This document shows positions 36,245-47,300 of a stretch of 64,000 nt of DNA, in pieces. The number at the start of each line of letters is the position of its first letter. Position 1 is the stretch's first letter. The notes below the pieces were generated by a model, which saw only the letters and a list, made by a program, of their open reading frames with translations, had not been told where the DNA came from and searched no databases. The position numbers and the translations under genes are program-made. Source of the stretch: Leptospiraceae bacterium. GTDB lineage: Bacteria; Spirochaetota; Leptospiria; Leptospirales; Leptospiraceae. Where the stretch lies: the NCBI GenBank assembly GCA_024233865.1, contig JACKPA010000003.1:310001-374000 (forward strand), read 5' to 3'.

Positions 36245-37221
36245 AACAACAAGAATTAGAAAAACATCTATCCGCAACCTACCATCCCGCTGAAATGAAA
36301 CAGTTTATGCCTCTCATAGAGGAGATAAACCAACTTAAAAAAGATAAAAACGCCGTTTTACTCGGTCATAACTACATGACTCCGGAGATTTTTTACGGCG
36401 TATCTGATATAGTAGGCGATTCCTTGTATTTGAGCAAAATGGCGGGTGAAACTGACGCAGACATCATTTTATTCAATGGTGTATACTTTATGGCTGAAAC
36501 AGCTAAAGTTTTATCACCAAACAAGAAGGTTTTAATTGCTGACAAAGAAGCCGGCTGTTCTCTTGCTGACAGCATCACTCGAAAAGATGTAATAGAACTT
36601 AAAGCTAAACACCCTGGTGTTCCGGTTGTTACCTATGTAAACAGCTCGGCAGAGGTAAAGGCAGAAACAGATATTTGTTGTACTTCTGCCAATGCAGTAG
36701 CAATAGTAAATTCATTGGATAGTGATAGCGTGATTTTTTTACCGGATGAATATCTTGCTGGAAACGTTCAACGGAATACAAACAAAAAAATAATTACATA
36801 TTCCGGTAAGTGCATGGTTCATGAATTGTATACGGATGAAGATATTCGAGCCATACGTAAACAATTTAAAGACGTGAGTGTGATTTCGCACCCTGAATGT
36901 AGCACAAAGGTTGTTGAACTTTCTGATTTTTCCGGTTCAACCTCTCAAATGGAAAAATTCATCCGTGATTCCAAATCTGAAAATATATTTTTAATCACAG
37001 AATGTTCCATGGGAGACAATTTAAGGTCGGTTTTTCCGGAAAAAACGTTTATTTCGACTTGTCACACTTGCCCCCACATGAAAAAGATTTCTTTGAAAAA
37101 AATTCGGGATGCTTTAAAAAATGAGCAATTCGAGGTAACTTTACCAAATGAAATTATCGAAAAGGCAAAAAAATCTGTTATGAGGATGCTCGAAATTTCT
37201 TATAAAAATGCGAAGGGTTAA
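36241..37221 (+). CDS. nadA: Quinolinate synthase A
   Basis: A 326-residue enzyme that condenses iminoaspartate with dihydroxyacetone phosphate to quinolinate in de novo NAD synthesis, using a [4Fe-4S] cluster. Motifs: VLLGHNYMTPEI, FNGVYFMAETAKVL, the first cluster Cys in ADKEAGCSLADSI, VTYVNSSAEVKAETDICCTS, FLPDEYLAGN, HPECSTKVVE and ISTCHTCPHM. Length is normal. No nadB or nadC is adjacent. Start at 36241, inside the preceding stop. Confidence 0.96.
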   Translation: MKQQELEKHLSATYHPAEMKQFMPLIEEINQLKKDKNAVLLGHNYMTPEIFYGVSDIVGDSLYLSKMAGETDADIILFNGVYFMAETAKVLSPNKKVLIADKEAGCSLADSITRKDVIELKAKHPGVPVVTYVNSSAEVKAETDICCTSANAVAIVNSLDSDSVIFLPDEYLAGNVQRNTNKKIITYSGKCMVHELYTDEDIRAIRKQFKDVSVISHPECSTKVVELSDFSGSTSQMEKFIRDSKSENIFLITECSMGDNLRSVFPEKTFISTCHTCPHMKKISLKKIRDALKNEQFEVTLPNEIIEKAKKSVMRMLEISYKNAKG

Positions 37222-37229
37222 AAAAAGAT

Positions 37230-37832
37230 ATGATAGTTTTTGTTCCTGTTATAGAACAATCCGAAACTAAACAAAAAATACATATCCCAAAATACGAGGG
37301 AATTTCACTTAGCTTAGAGCAATACCTAAATTGGGAATCAGATGAAACTGAGTTTAAATATGAGTGGGACAATGGAATTCTAGAAGCTGATTTTGTAATG
37401 AAAAAAGAAGAAACTAGAATATATCAAAATATTAGCAGAGCTTTTGTCAAAACTCAAAGATACAAAGAAGGAATGGAGCTGATCCCTGAAGTTTCCTGTT
37501 ATTTAAAAATAATACAAAAAGTGAGAATTCCGGATATATCTCTATTTTCTAGTGAGCAAATCAAAACTGCTAAAGATTTGGATGATTTTACTCCTCTTGT
37601 TGCAATGGAAATACTTTCACCAAGCAACTCAAGCGAAAGTATGGAAAAGAAAACCAAAGAATATTTTCAAGCTGGAGTTGAGCTTGTATGGCAAATTTTC
37701 CCTAATTTAGAGCAGGTACGTATATATTCATCTGATAAAGATATTACAGTCTGTGAAAAAGAAGATTCCTGTTATCTAGGTTCTATAGTGCCGGATTTCC
37801 AACTCACAGTTAATAATATATTCCGACTTTAA
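37230..37832 (+). CDS. Uma2-family (DUF820) putative nuclease
   Basis: A 200-residue Uma2-type protein: ISLSLEQYLNWESDETEFKYEWDNG at the N-terminus, KVRIPDISLFSSEQ (the PD strand), LVAMEILSPSNSSESMEKK (Glu of the active-site strand) and YFQAGVELVWQIFPNLEQV. It is complete and only distantly related to the copy at 32.2 kb, suggesting separate acquisition. It follows nadA by 8 nt but is probably a passenger. Confidence 0.82.
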   Translation: MIVFVPVIEQSETKQKIHIPKYEGISLSLEQYLNWESDETEFKYEWDNGILEADFVMKKEETRIYQNISRAFVKTQRYKEGMELIPEVSCYLKIIQKVRIPDISLFSSEQIKTAKDLDDFTPLVAMEILSPSNSSESMEKKTKEYFQAGVELVWQIFPNLEQVRIYSSDKDITVCEKEDSCYLGSIVPDFQLTVNNIFRL

Positions 37833-37844
37833 CTTATAGCAAAT

Positions 37845-38786
37845 TCAATGCTTTTGACGAATCACATAATATAGCCATAGACTTTCGCTTTTCCAGAGTA
37901 GCTCGATTTTTCCTTCCATACAGGGAGCATATTCGATCATATCATTTTTTGTAGCGAGAAGTTTAGTAGCCTCCTCATAATATAAAGATTTTTCTTTTAA
38001 AATATCATTATTCTTTTCTATAAACCCGTTTAAATCCGAATAATAATTTAAAATTAATTGTTTATCAGGAATATCTTCTTGGGAAATTAGTTCTCGATCA
38101 TTTTCAGTTGTAGCGTATTGATACGTTTTTAGTGCTCTTGTATTATAATTTAAAATGAGTCCGAAATCCGTAAATGAATAAGTTCCCGAACCTTCATCTA
38201 TATCATGACTCCCATAATTATCATGATCAAATTCTGACTTAAACTTGTTATTAGGAAGAAAAGTAATCGCCTTTGTGATTATAACACCTTCTGATCCGCA
38301 TTTCAAAAAACTTTCACTCCCCGTCCATGTTGTATGATTCAAATTGATGGTGATCTTTGTAGGCTTGAGAGATGGAAGAAGAAGTTTTTTCTCAATTTTA
38401 TCCCATCGAATAGAATCAATTTTTTCCATATTTTCTTCCTTTATTTCGATTACATAACCCCCAAAGACCCAGCCTTCTTCCTCTTCATACTTTACCTTCA
38501 GCCATTTAGACTTTATTCCGTCAATGGTCTCTGAATTTGGCGATTCTTCCAGGATTTCAACAATTGAATCAAAAGGAACTAACTTAACCCTTTCAGCAGT
38601 TTTTGAAGCAAACTTTCTTATAGACAATTCGGATGCAATTACCAATGCCAACCCAATTGAACGACTAGCCTCGTTTTGATAGGAATCGGATTTTTTTTCT
38701 TCCGGTTTAATTTTCTTTTTACTGCAATCAAAAGCCAATAATAAAACGAATAGAATAAGTAAGCTATTTCTGATTTTAGAATTCAA
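37845..38786 (-). CDS. SH3-domain lipoprotein
   Basis: A 313-residue protein with a lipoprotein signal ending at Cys21 (LLLAFDC). Residues 45-115 form a bacterial SH3 domain: LSIRKFASKTAERVKLVPFDSIVEIL then SKWLKVKYEEEEGWVFGGYV. Such domains often bind peptidoglycan or peptides. The C-terminal 190 residues look beta-rich and are unassigned. Organisation resembles the protein at 59.1-60.1 kb, although that one lacks a clear lipobox. Encoded alone on the minus strand. Confidence 0.78.
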   Translation of the reverse strand: MNSKIRNSLLILFVLLLAFDCSKKKIKPEEKKSDSYQNEASRSIGLALVIASELSIRKFASKTAERVKLVPFDSIVEILEESPNSETIDGIKSKWLKVKYEEEEGWVFGGYVIEIKEENMEKIDSIRWDKIEKKLLLPSLKPTKITINLNHTTWTGSESFLKCGSEGVIITKAITFLPNNKFKSEFDHDNYGSHDIDEGSGTYSFTDFGLILNYNTRALKTYQYATTENDRELISQEDIPDKQLILNYYSDLNGFIEKNNDILKEKSLYYEEATKLLATKNDMIEYAPCMEGKIELLWKSESLWLYYVIRQKH

Positions 38787-38864
38787 ATGTATCCTCTCTT
38801 TGGTTAGTTGCCCACCATTTTATGATAAATCAACTTGTGATCCATAAAAATTCTTAGGGAGAAT

Positions 38865-39743
38865 CTATTTTTTCCCAATAAGAAGAACACCTGAGATAAT
38901 AAATACGCTCCCAATAAGTTCCATAGAGCTAATTGGTTCGTCCAAAATATAATAAGAAAGCAGAATTGTTGAAACCGGACCAATGGTTCCGGCAATTGCA
39001 GCCTTTTTGGAACCAATCATTCGGATACCTGCTGCGACAAGATAAACGGGAATTACCGTTGAGAAAATTCCCATACCCAAACCGGTTAACCAAACATTAA
39101 GTGGTAATGCGAATAAGACTTTTGTATCCTTGGTCACAAAGAAGTGTAAAAATACGATCAAAGAGGAAATACACAGTATATTGGAAGCAAAAAAAGTAGA
39201 ACCCATTTTGGTTATATATTTTTCACTTCCGGAAATATACCAGGCATAGGTCAATGCACAGAGGAATATATAGATTCCACCCAGGAGCTTATTTTCATGT
39301 TTGCTGTTTGAATCATTCATAAAAACAAAGGCAACACCTCCATAGGTGAGAAAAAGAGAGATTAGCTCGTTTTTGTGAATTTCTTTTTTGAATAGCAAAA
39401 AATGGATAATAAAAACAATGGTAGGGTAAATATAAAGGATTAGCCTTTCCAAACTAGCGGTGATATATTTTAAACCCATAAAATCAAAGAGGCTAGATAG
39501 GTAGTACCCGATAAAACCAAGAGTAAAGATGTGCCATAAATCTTTTGTGTTAAGCTTAAGCTTCTTAAATTTATGCCTTTCTTTCAAAACCATAAAAAGA
39601 AAAAACGGAAAAGCAAATAACATCCTTAGAAAGAGTATGGTTATTGGGTCTGACAAATCTCGATAAGATAGTTTCACAAGGATAGCTTTGGAAGAAAAAC
39701 CTATTGCTGAAATTGCAATAAACAAAATACCCAACCAATTCAT
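38865..39743 (-). CDS. EamA/DMT-family transporter
   Basis: A 292-residue inner-membrane protein with ten predicted helices in two EamA repeats. The first contains ISAIGFSSKAILVKLSYR, the second FSTVIPVYLVAAGIRMIGSKKAAIAGTIGPV and ends ISSMELIGSVFIISGVLLIG, a typical EamA terminus. It exports or exchanges a small metabolite of unknown identity. The ATG at 39743 is preferred, with AAGGAAA upstream; a TTG lies two codons earlier. Confidence 0.88.
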   Translation of the reverse strand: MNWLGILFIAISAIGFSSKAILVKLSYRDLSDPITILFLRMLFAFPFFLFMVLKERHKFKKLKLNTKDLWHIFTLGFIGYYLSSLFDFMGLKYITASLERLILYIYPTIVFIIHFLLFKKEIHKNELISLFLTYGGVAFVFMNDSNSKHENKLLGGIYIFLCALTYAWYISGSEKYITKMGSTFFASNILCISSLIVFLHFFVTKDTKVLFALPLNVWLTGLGMGIFSTVIPVYLVAAGIRMIGSKKAAIAGTIGPVSTILLSYYILDEPISSMELIGSVFIISGVLLIGKK

Positions 39744-39814
39744 AAGCAAAATTTCCTTGGCAGATAATTTTGAATAGCATTTTATACTATGACTAGATTG
39801 ATTTTCTTGTTAGT

Positions 39815-40885
39815 ATGATTGAAATCCCTATATTTTACAAAATATTTCTAAAATGTATCCTTTATATTTTTTATCCTCTTTCCTGGTTGTATCAATTTTT
39901 GTTTTTTTTAAAAAAGAAGAACACTTCACCCCAAAAAATTCCTAATTCTCTGGTGATAAGTGTTGGAAATTTAAGTGTTGGTGGAACCGGAAAAACTCCT
40001 TTTGTGATCTATCTATCGAATCTAATCGCTCAATTGGATAATACGATTCAAATTACGATTTTAAGTCGCGGATATGGCGGAAAAAATTCCAAACAAGGCA
40101 TGAAGGTCGAAAATGATTCTAACCCAATCTTCTCAGGAGATGAACCTCTGCTTATAAAAAAAAGTTTGGAAAATGCGAATGTTATTATTGGGGTGAATCG
40201 GCTTGCTTCTTACCAAAAGTATGCAAACACCAATACTGGTAAAAACGTTATTTTGTTAGATGATGGTTTTCAACATTTTGCCATTGAGAGGAATTTGGAC
40301 ATAGTTTTAGTAGATTCTATTCGTTTGTTAGGAAACGGATTCACCATTCCCTTAGGGACATTAAGAGAGAAACATACTGCTTTAAAAAGAGCGAGGATAG
40401 TCGTTTTTACAAAAAGTGAACAGGCAAACCCTAATGAAATAGAAAAGATAACGGCAAAATTCCTTGCCGTAAATCCGAGTTTACAGATTTACCATTCTTA
40501 TTACGAAACAAGAAGTTTGCTTAATCTCTTGGGTGATTCTTTGGATATAATCCAGGTAAGCGGGCAAAAGGTTTTTACATTCTCCGGAATTGCCAGTCCG
40601 GAAACCTTTGTAAATTCTATCAAAAAAATGAATCCGGCTTTACTGGGTTTCCAAAGATTTAAGGATCACTATTCGTATTCGGAAAATGATATTCTGAAAA
40701 TTTTAAAAACAGCTTCCGAGTATGATTTGGTGGTATGCACGGAAAAAGACTACGTAAAAATAAAGGATTATAAAATAGAATCGAACTTGGCAAAAAAGAT
40801 TTATTACTTAAAAATTTCCCTTTGCTTAAAAAAAGAGGATGAGTTTTTAGATTATTTAAGAGGAATGTTAAAGATTACGAGCTAA
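39815..40885 (+). CDS. lpxK: Tetraacyldisaccharide 4'-kinase
   Basis: A 356-residue peripheral inner-membrane kinase that phosphorylates the 4' position of the lipid A disaccharide precursor. An N-terminal hydrophobic segment (about 8-30) is followed by Walker A in VGNLSVGGTGKTPFVIYL, SRGYGGKNSK, GDEPLLIKKS, ILLDDGFQHFAIERNLDIVLVD and LLGNGFTIPLGTLREKHTALKRA. All LpxK hallmarks are present. It shows the cell makes lipid A, a distinction between Leptospira-like spirochaetes and Borrelia or Treponema. It stands alone, divergent from the transporter gene. Confidence 0.95.
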   Translation: MIEIPIFYKIFLKCILYIFYPLSWLYQFLFFLKKKNTSPQKIPNSLVISVGNLSVGGTGKTPFVIYLSNLIAQLDNTIQITILSRGYGGKNSKQGMKVENDSNPIFSGDEPLLIKKSLENANVIIGVNRLASYQKYANTNTGKNVILLDDGFQHFAIERNLDIVLVDSIRLLGNGFTIPLGTLREKHTALKRARIVVFTKSEQANPNEIEKITAKFLAVNPSLQIYHSYYETRSLLNLLGDSLDIIQVSGQKVFTFSGIASPETFVNSIKKMNPALLGFQRFKDHYSYSENDILKILKTASEYDLVVCTEKDYVKIKDYKIESNLAKKIYYLKISLCLKKEDEFLDYLRGMLKITS

Positions 40886-40900
40886 GTAGCCATGTAAAAA

Positions 40901-41278
40901 TTATTTTTCAATCATATTAATGAAAAACGATTCAACTCCTTCTTGTAACATTTTTCCTGCTTCAAAAGCAGTGCTATTTTCTTTATCATAAAACCAATTC
41001 ACTATTAGCTTGTTATTTTTAGACGCTTGTTCCAACATGTCAAATATATCCATCAAAATCTTTATGGAACTAGTATTCAGATATATCAAACCTATATTAA
41101 CGGTTATAACTTGTCCTTTTAAATCATAAAAATAGTCTTCTAACCATGATAAGACCTGGTAGTAAAATTCTGCCGTACTTTCCGGATAAGAAGCACCCAT
41201 TATTTCAAGAATATTTTGCTTATAATTAAAATTAATTTTTGGTGAATACTGTGTCGCTTCTATAAACAGATTTTCCAT
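40901..41278 (-). CDS. SiaC-like (DUF1987) regulatory protein
   Basis: A 125-residue protein with FIEATQYSPKINFNYKQNILEIMGASYPESTAEFYYQVLSWLEDYF, the SiaC/DUF1987 pattern, and an STAS-like position LIYLNTSSIKILMDIFDML. In Pseudomonas, SiaC is phosphorylated by the kinase SiaB and dephosphorylated by the PP2C phosphatase SiaA, tuning c-di-GMP signalling. The NTSS region would hold the phosphorylation site (the equivalent of SiaC Thr68). No SiaB-like gene is nearby; a SpoIIE-type phosphatase is encoded at 18.4 kb. Confidence 0.8.
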   Translation of the reverse strand: MENLFIEATQYSPKINFNYKQNILEIMGASYPESTAEFYYQVLSWLEDYFYDLKGQVITVNIGLIYLNTSSIKILMDIFDMLEQASKNNKLIVNWFYDKENSTAFEAGKMLQEGVESFFINMIEK

Positions 41279-41416
41279 ATCTTACGATCCTTTACCTTTT
41301 CATGCATATTTTTGATGGAATATTTTGTCCATAAAAAATTTTTGAATAAAAAATCCGATTAAACATTCCGTAAAAAGCTTGCAATCCTTATGCTTTTGAA
41401 AAGAAAATAAAATATT

Positions 41417-42391
41417 ATGAAATTACCAAACAAGTTGGACGAAAGTGTAGATATTTCGGATTATTTCGGAAGGTATATTGGCGATCCTATTCAAATTGAT
41501 ACCCAAAGATGGGATAAACTGAATTTTTATCAAAACCGGTTTTTGCAGAGGAAGGGTTGGGTTTTTGTTAGTTATATGACAGAAGACTTTATTTGCAGTG
41601 TGGCTATTGTAGATGTCGGTTACTTGGGAAATGGATTTGTTTACTTATACGATAGGGAAAGCAATCAACTCTACGAAGAAAAAGTGACCATGCCGCTTGC
41701 CTTTGATATAAACTTTCACCCTTCTTTAAAAACCGATTGGAAACTAACAGGAATTTCGCAAGCTTGGAAACTACTGCCACAAAATGATTCCTATTGTTTT
41801 TCTTATTCCGGTAGAAAAATAATAGGAGAAATCAACTTCAAGATAAACAAGCCGGGACTAAACGTTATTACCCATTCAATAGGTCGCCCTTTTCATTATA
41901 CTTATAAAAACATGGGACTTAGCGCCAGCGTTTCCATACAAGTAAATAAAAAGCAATACCAAGAAGTTGGAAACAATGCTGTGATTGATTTTTCTTTCGG
42001 TTATCCTCCTCGAACAACTACTTGGAACTGGGCTTCTCTTATGGGCAATGCAGAAGATGGGACTCCTATTCGAATCAATTTAGTCGCAGAATTCAACAAC
42101 GGATTGGAAAATGCGTTATGGTTTGGGGATAACATTTTATTTCTATCTCAGTCGATTTTTAAATATTCCGGCTCTATTAGGGGGAGTAATATAAAAATCG
42201 AAACAACAGATGGAATTCTGCAAATACAATTTTTTCCGGAAGGGTTTCGTGAGGAAACAATAGATGTTGGTTTTCTTAAAAGCGAGTTTGTTCAACCTTT
42301 TGGTCGTTTTGAGGGTATATATGCAAATAATGGAAAGCCTGTAAAAATCAAAGGAATCGGCTTGCTCGAAGAACATGTAGCAATATGGTAA
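41417..42391 (+). CDS. DUF2804 family protein
   Basis: A 324-residue beta-rich cytoplasmic protein matching DUF2804: RKGWVFVSYMTEDFICSVAIVDVGYLG near residue 55, SIGRPFHYTYKNMGLSASV in the middle, and FSFGYPPRTTTWNWASLMG with the conserved TTWNWA. The biochemical role of the family is unknown; a lipocalin/AttH-like fold has been suggested for related families. Alone, with an intergenic region of about 290 nt downstream. Confidence 0.8.
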   Translation: MKLPNKLDESVDISDYFGRYIGDPIQIDTQRWDKLNFYQNRFLQRKGWVFVSYMTEDFICSVAIVDVGYLGNGFVYLYDRESNQLYEEKVTMPLAFDINFHPSLKTDWKLTGISQAWKLLPQNDSYCFSYSGRKIIGEINFKINKPGLNVITHSIGRPFHYTYKNMGLSASVSIQVNKKQYQEVGNNAVIDFSFGYPPRTTTWNWASLMGNAEDGTPIRINLVAEFNNGLENALWFGDNILFLSQSIFKYSGSIRGSNIKIETTDGILQIQFFPEGFREETIDVGFLKSEFVQPFGRFEGIYANNGKPVKIKGIGLLEEHVAIW

Positions 42392-42679
42392 AAGTGATGT
42401 TTTCATGATAAAGATACCCATGGCTTAATTTAGAAAAAAATCTAAGAAAACCTATCAAACGAAAGGAAAAATAATTTTTTCTCAAATAGCTACTTGACAA
42501 TAAATTGATAACTTAAAACAATTAGTACTATGTATCTAGTAAAAATAAGATTGGTTACTGGACACGTTCTTATAACAACAAAAATTGTCAAATTTTTTGT
42601 AAGAATAATAACTCAAATAAAATCCTTTTATATTTTTAACAAATTAATTTAATATAAAGTTTGGAGGAACAAACGTTTT

Positions 42680-44347
42680 ATGGCAGGTTTAGATAAAGAA
42701 ACTCTGGATATGATTATATCAGCGCTGCAAGATTACGCAGAGCGATTTCTTACTCCGGAATTTTTACTCGAAAAAGATCACAATGATGAATTTCCGGATA
42801 GGGTGCTACAATCCTTCTACGATCCAAATGGTTTGGCGGTTCATTCCGTATTTATTCCGGAAGCTTATGATGGAATTGGCGGTAGTGCCTATGATATATA
42901 TCGTATTTCAGAAGTACTGGCAAGTATTGACGTTGGTATCGCTACCGGTGTATTTGCCACGTTTTTAGGAGCTGACCCTATTGTTGTGGGTGGTACGGAA
43001 GAGCAAAAGGCAAAATGGATGAAGCGAATTGCTAATGATTCGATTTTGTGCGCTTATGGTGCAACAGAGCCTCAAGCTGGTAGTGATTTGGCGCTCCTTA
43101 GCACTAAGGCTGTTCCTGTGGAAGAAGACGGTAAGGTTGTTGGTTACAAAATAACCGGTAGAAAGCAATGGATTAGCAATGGAGGAAAGGCTAAACTATG
43201 GACAATTTTAGCAAATACGCCAGGCGGACCTAGCTGGTTTGTTGTCGAGGAATTTGACGAGCCCGTTCCCGGTTTCACAAAAGCAAAACCGGAAGACAAA
43301 CATGGTATTCGTTTAAGCAATACGGTTGCCCTGTTTTTGGATGATGTATACGTTCCTATTGAAAACTTGGTTGGTGGTGTGGAAGGAAAAGGACTTGCAC
43401 AAGCCCAAGCCGTTTTTGGTTACACTCGTTTGATGATTGGAGCTTTTGGTTTGGGTGCCGGTTGGGAAGCCGTGAGAAGGGTGATTCCTTATTCTCAAGC
43501 GCGATACCAAGGGGGAGCTACCTTAAGTCAAAAACAAGCATATACTCATAAACTTATCGTTCCTAATGCTGTTCGTTTGGAATCAGCCAGATCGTATATC
43601 GAATGGGTCGCAGAAGGACTTGACAAAGGTGGAGGACACGGCTTGTCTACGGAAGGTGCCGTTGCCAAATATATGGCTACTGAGTCCGGAAACAAAGCCG
43701 CAGATGATGCCATTCAGGGTATGGGCGGTTACGGATATACAAAAGAATACATTGTCGAAAAAATCAAACGGGATGTGAGAATTACACAGATCTATGAAGG
43801 TACTTCCGAAATCATGGAGTGGACTATCGCTCGTGACAGATGGCAACTTCACTTGAAAACCCAAGGTGCTTACTACCAAGACTGGGCAAAAAGGTGTGAT
43901 GAAATACATCGTGCTGAGCCAAAAAACGGTGCAAACTGCGCTGCTTTGGCAATGAGAGCACTTTGTATTATTTTAGAAAGGTGTAGGATAGATCGTCTCA
44001 CCAGAAACCAGCACGTACTATTTCGTTTAGGAAAGATGATTGCTTACGCAGAAACGGCGGCTATTTTTGCAGAAAGAGTTGTAAAAAATCCAACTGTTGC
44101 CATACCTTTGGACGTGGAAACAAGACAGGCAATGTCTAGAATTCATGGTAGAGACGCTGCTCTATTGGTTGCAACTGACGGACTTCAATGGTCTATAGGA
44201 GCAGGTCAAACCGATCCGAATTTGGCAAATTCTTTAAACCTTCCGGCTATTTACCAAGCCCAAGCCGGTCAAATTGCAGATATGGACTTTGTTGCCAAAA
44301 AATTGAACGAAGTATTTTCTGCCAATATTAGTGCCCAACAACAATAA
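42680..44347 (+). CDS. Acyl-CoA dehydrogenase-like flavoprotein
   Basis: A 555-residue FAD enzyme of the acyl-CoA dehydrogenase family. It has CAYGATEPQAGSDLALLSTKA and KITGRKQWISNGGKA (FAD and substrate contacts), IQGMGGYGYTKEY, and the catalytic Glu in ITQIYEGTSEIMEW. The C-terminal 150 residues extend beyond the short-chain type. It normally oxidises acyl-CoA to enoyl-CoA. It lies 16 nt before the multidomain synthase, which lacks an enoyl reductase, so it may reduce or introduce a double bond in the synthase product. SD TTGGAGGA precedes the ATG. Confidence 0.9.
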   Translation: MAGLDKETLDMIISALQDYAERFLTPEFLLEKDHNDEFPDRVLQSFYDPNGLAVHSVFIPEAYDGIGGSAYDIYRISEVLASIDVGIATGVFATFLGADPIVVGGTEEQKAKWMKRIANDSILCAYGATEPQAGSDLALLSTKAVPVEEDGKVVGYKITGRKQWISNGGKAKLWTILANTPGGPSWFVVEEFDEPVPGFTKAKPEDKHGIRLSNTVALFLDDVYVPIENLVGGVEGKGLAQAQAVFGYTRLMIGAFGLGAGWEAVRRVIPYSQARYQGGATLSQKQAYTHKLIVPNAVRLESARSYIEWVAEGLDKGGGHGLSTEGAVAKYMATESGNKAADDAIQGMGGYGYTKEYIVEKIKRDVRITQIYEGTSEIMEWTIARDRWQLHLKTQGAYYQDWAKRCDEIHRAEPKNGANCAALAMRALCIILERCRIDRLTRNQHVLFRLGKMIAYAETAAIFAERVVKNPTVAIPLDVETRQAMSRIHGRDAALLVATDGLQWSIGAGQTDPNLANSLNLPAIYQAQAGQIADMDFVAKKLNEVFSANISAQQQ

Positions 44348-44363
44348 GGAGAACCATAGTTTT

Positions 44364-47300
44364 ATGGAAGAAAATTTTGATGTAGATAGATGTATTGCCA
44401 TTGTTGGTGTGGGAGCAATCTTACCAGAAGCTCTTAGTGCTCCGGCATTTTGGCAAAATGTTAAAAATAAAAAATATTGTATTAAAAATATTCCATCGGG
44501 AAGATGGAATCCTAGCAATTATTATGATCCCGATCCAGCTGTTCCGGATAAATCCTATACAACTTTAGGTAGTTGGGTGGAAGGTTTTGATTTTGATTGG
44601 AAAAAGTATAAAGTTCCACCTAAGGTAGCTGCGGCTATGGATATTGGTCAGCAATGGGCTGTAACAATTGCTTCCGAGGCTCTGTCTGACTTTGGTTATC
44701 CACAAAGACCAATTGATTTGGATAGAACGGGTGTAATTATCGGGACTGCAATGGGTGGAGAACTTCATTATATCACTCATTTGCGAATTTCTTTTCCTGA
44801 ATATGCTGAGTTATTGCAAGGAGTGGATGATTTTCAGCAACTGCCTGTTGATGTACGCCATTCCATACTGGAAAAGTGGCACCAAAGAATGGATAGTATT
44901 TATCCTCACATATCAGAAGACACCATGCCTGGGGAACTCGCCAATATCGTGTCGGGTAGGATTGCCAATGTTTTGAATTGTAGGGGACCCAATTTTATAA
45001 CCGATGCTGCCTGTGCTTCTGCTTTGGCTGCGGTAGATTCGGCTGTAGAGATGTTATCTGAGCACCATTGTGATGCAGTAATTGCAGGTGGTGTTGATAG
45101 AAATATGGGTGCGTCAAGTTTTATTAAGTTTTGCAAAATCGGAGCTTTAAGTTCTACGGGTTCTCGACCTTTTGGAGAAGGAGCTGACGGTTTTGTGATG
45201 GGAGAAGGATCGGCAGTATTTTTGTTAAAAAGGCTGGCAGATGCGGAGAGAAACGGAGATAAGGTATATGCAGTGATTCGTGGAGTAGGGGAATCCAGCG
45301 ATGGAAAAGGCAAGGGAATCACAGCTCCCAATCCATTGGGACAAAAGTATGCAATCGAAAGAGCGTGGAAAAATGCTGGTATTGATCCGGCAACTTGTAC
45401 GTTAGTGGAAGCTCATGGAACAAGTACAAAGGTTGGTGACGTTGTTGAAGTAGAAAGCTTATCCGGTATATTCGGACAAGGTACTGCAAAAAACAGCATC
45501 GCTTTAGGTTCTGCCAAAAGTAATATCGGACACCTAAAAGCCGGAGCCGGAGCTGCCGGATTATTAAAGGCAACTATGGCAATTTATGAAAAAGTCCTTC
45601 CTCCAACTCTAAATGCCGTTAAACCAAATCCAAACATTGATTTCAGTAAAACTCCGTTTTTTGTAAACCATGAATTGCAAGAGTGGAAAAAACCGGCAAA
45701 TTTTCCTAGAAGAGCTGCCGTGAGTGCTTATGGTTTTGGTGGAACAAACTTTCATTTGGTTTTGGAAGAGCATATTCCTGGATCTCTAACCAGTAGGAAA
45801 AAAATGGTTGCCAGTGCTGCCATTCCGGCAAGCGGAAACGGTGGGGCAATGGTAAGCAACGTTAGTATGCAAGTGGCTCAACCGGCTGCTTTGAAAATGC
45901 CAGTTCGCGGTATCCTCGCTTTGGGTGCAAACACAACCGCTGAATTAAAAGAGAAGTTAGATGCTACTCTAAAACATGCCCAAGAAGGCTGGACACCTCC
46001 GAGAAAAGCTCCAGAGATTCAAGATATCAACGCTCAGGAAAGGTTGTTTATTGACTATGGTAAGATGGAAGATACAAATGAGCATGACACTCTGGTTGAC
46101 AGATTACTACGAGCTCAAAAAGCCATCGGACATGATAACACGCAAGCGTGGAAGGTTTTAAGGGTCAAAGGTATCTATCGCGGAAGTGGAAAAGCACAAG
46201 GGAAAATAGCTTTCTTATTTCCGGGACAGGGAAGTCAATACGTCAATATGACATCCGAACTAAGAACCGTAGATACAATTGTTGATAAAGTTGTTGGTGA
46301 AGCTGATGCAGTTATGACACCTATTTTGGGTCGTCCGTTAACTTCTTACATTTTTATTGATGCTAACGATGAATCTACCATCAAGCAGGCAGAAGAAAAT
46401 TTAAAACAAACTGCAATCACTCAACCGGCAATGCTCACAATGGATGTTTCCATTTTAAGGTTTTTGTCTGAATACGGATTCAAACCGGATATGGTTATGG
46501 GACATTCTTTGGGTGAATACGCTGCTTTAGTTGCTGCCGGTGTAATGCCATTTTCTAACGCTTTGGAAGCTGCTGCTGCCAGAGGTAGAGAGATGACTAA
46601 CGTAAGCTCCAATATGGGAGATAATGGCTGGATGGCAGCTGTGTTTGCTCCTATCGGAGAGGTTGAAAAACTTATTAAAGAAGTCCAAGGCTATGTTAAG
46701 GTTGCCAACTACAATTGTCTAAACCAAAGTGTAATCGGTGGTGAATCTAAAGCTGTGGAAGCAGCTATTAAACTATTTTCAAAAAATGGTTTTCGAGCTG
46801 TTCGGATTCCGGTAAGTCACGCATTTCATACGGAAATTGTGGCACCTGCAAGCAAACCGCTAAGGAGCTTTTTGGATAAATTAAATCTTTCTGTTCCCAA
46901 AATTCCAGTTGTTGCCAATTTGACCGGAGATTTATATCCTACAACTTCCATAGAAGAAGTGAAAGACTATCTCGAAAAACAGATTGCTTCTTCCGTTCAA
47001 TGGGTGAAAGGTATGGATACATTGTACAAAAACGGTGTTCGTACATTTGTAGAGGTAGGACCAAAGGCAGTTCTCAAAGGCTTTGTGGACGATGTTTACG
47101 GCGGAGATCACGATATTATTTCCATCGCATCCAATAACCCGCGAGTAGGTGAACTTATCTCTTTTAACTATGCTGTCTGTGCTCTTTATGCTGCCGGTTA
47201 TGGAATGACAGAAGAAAAGCCAGTTCAAGTGAAGAACTTTTCTGAAGGAAACGGACACGCAAGGGTAGCTCAACCAACTTCCGAAAACAAATCCGGTGGA

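Noticed and set aside
42494..42531. A TTGACA box upstream of the acyl-CoA dehydrogenase as promoter
   Set aside because: No acceptable -10 hexamer lies 15-19 nt downstream; the nearest TACTAT is too far.
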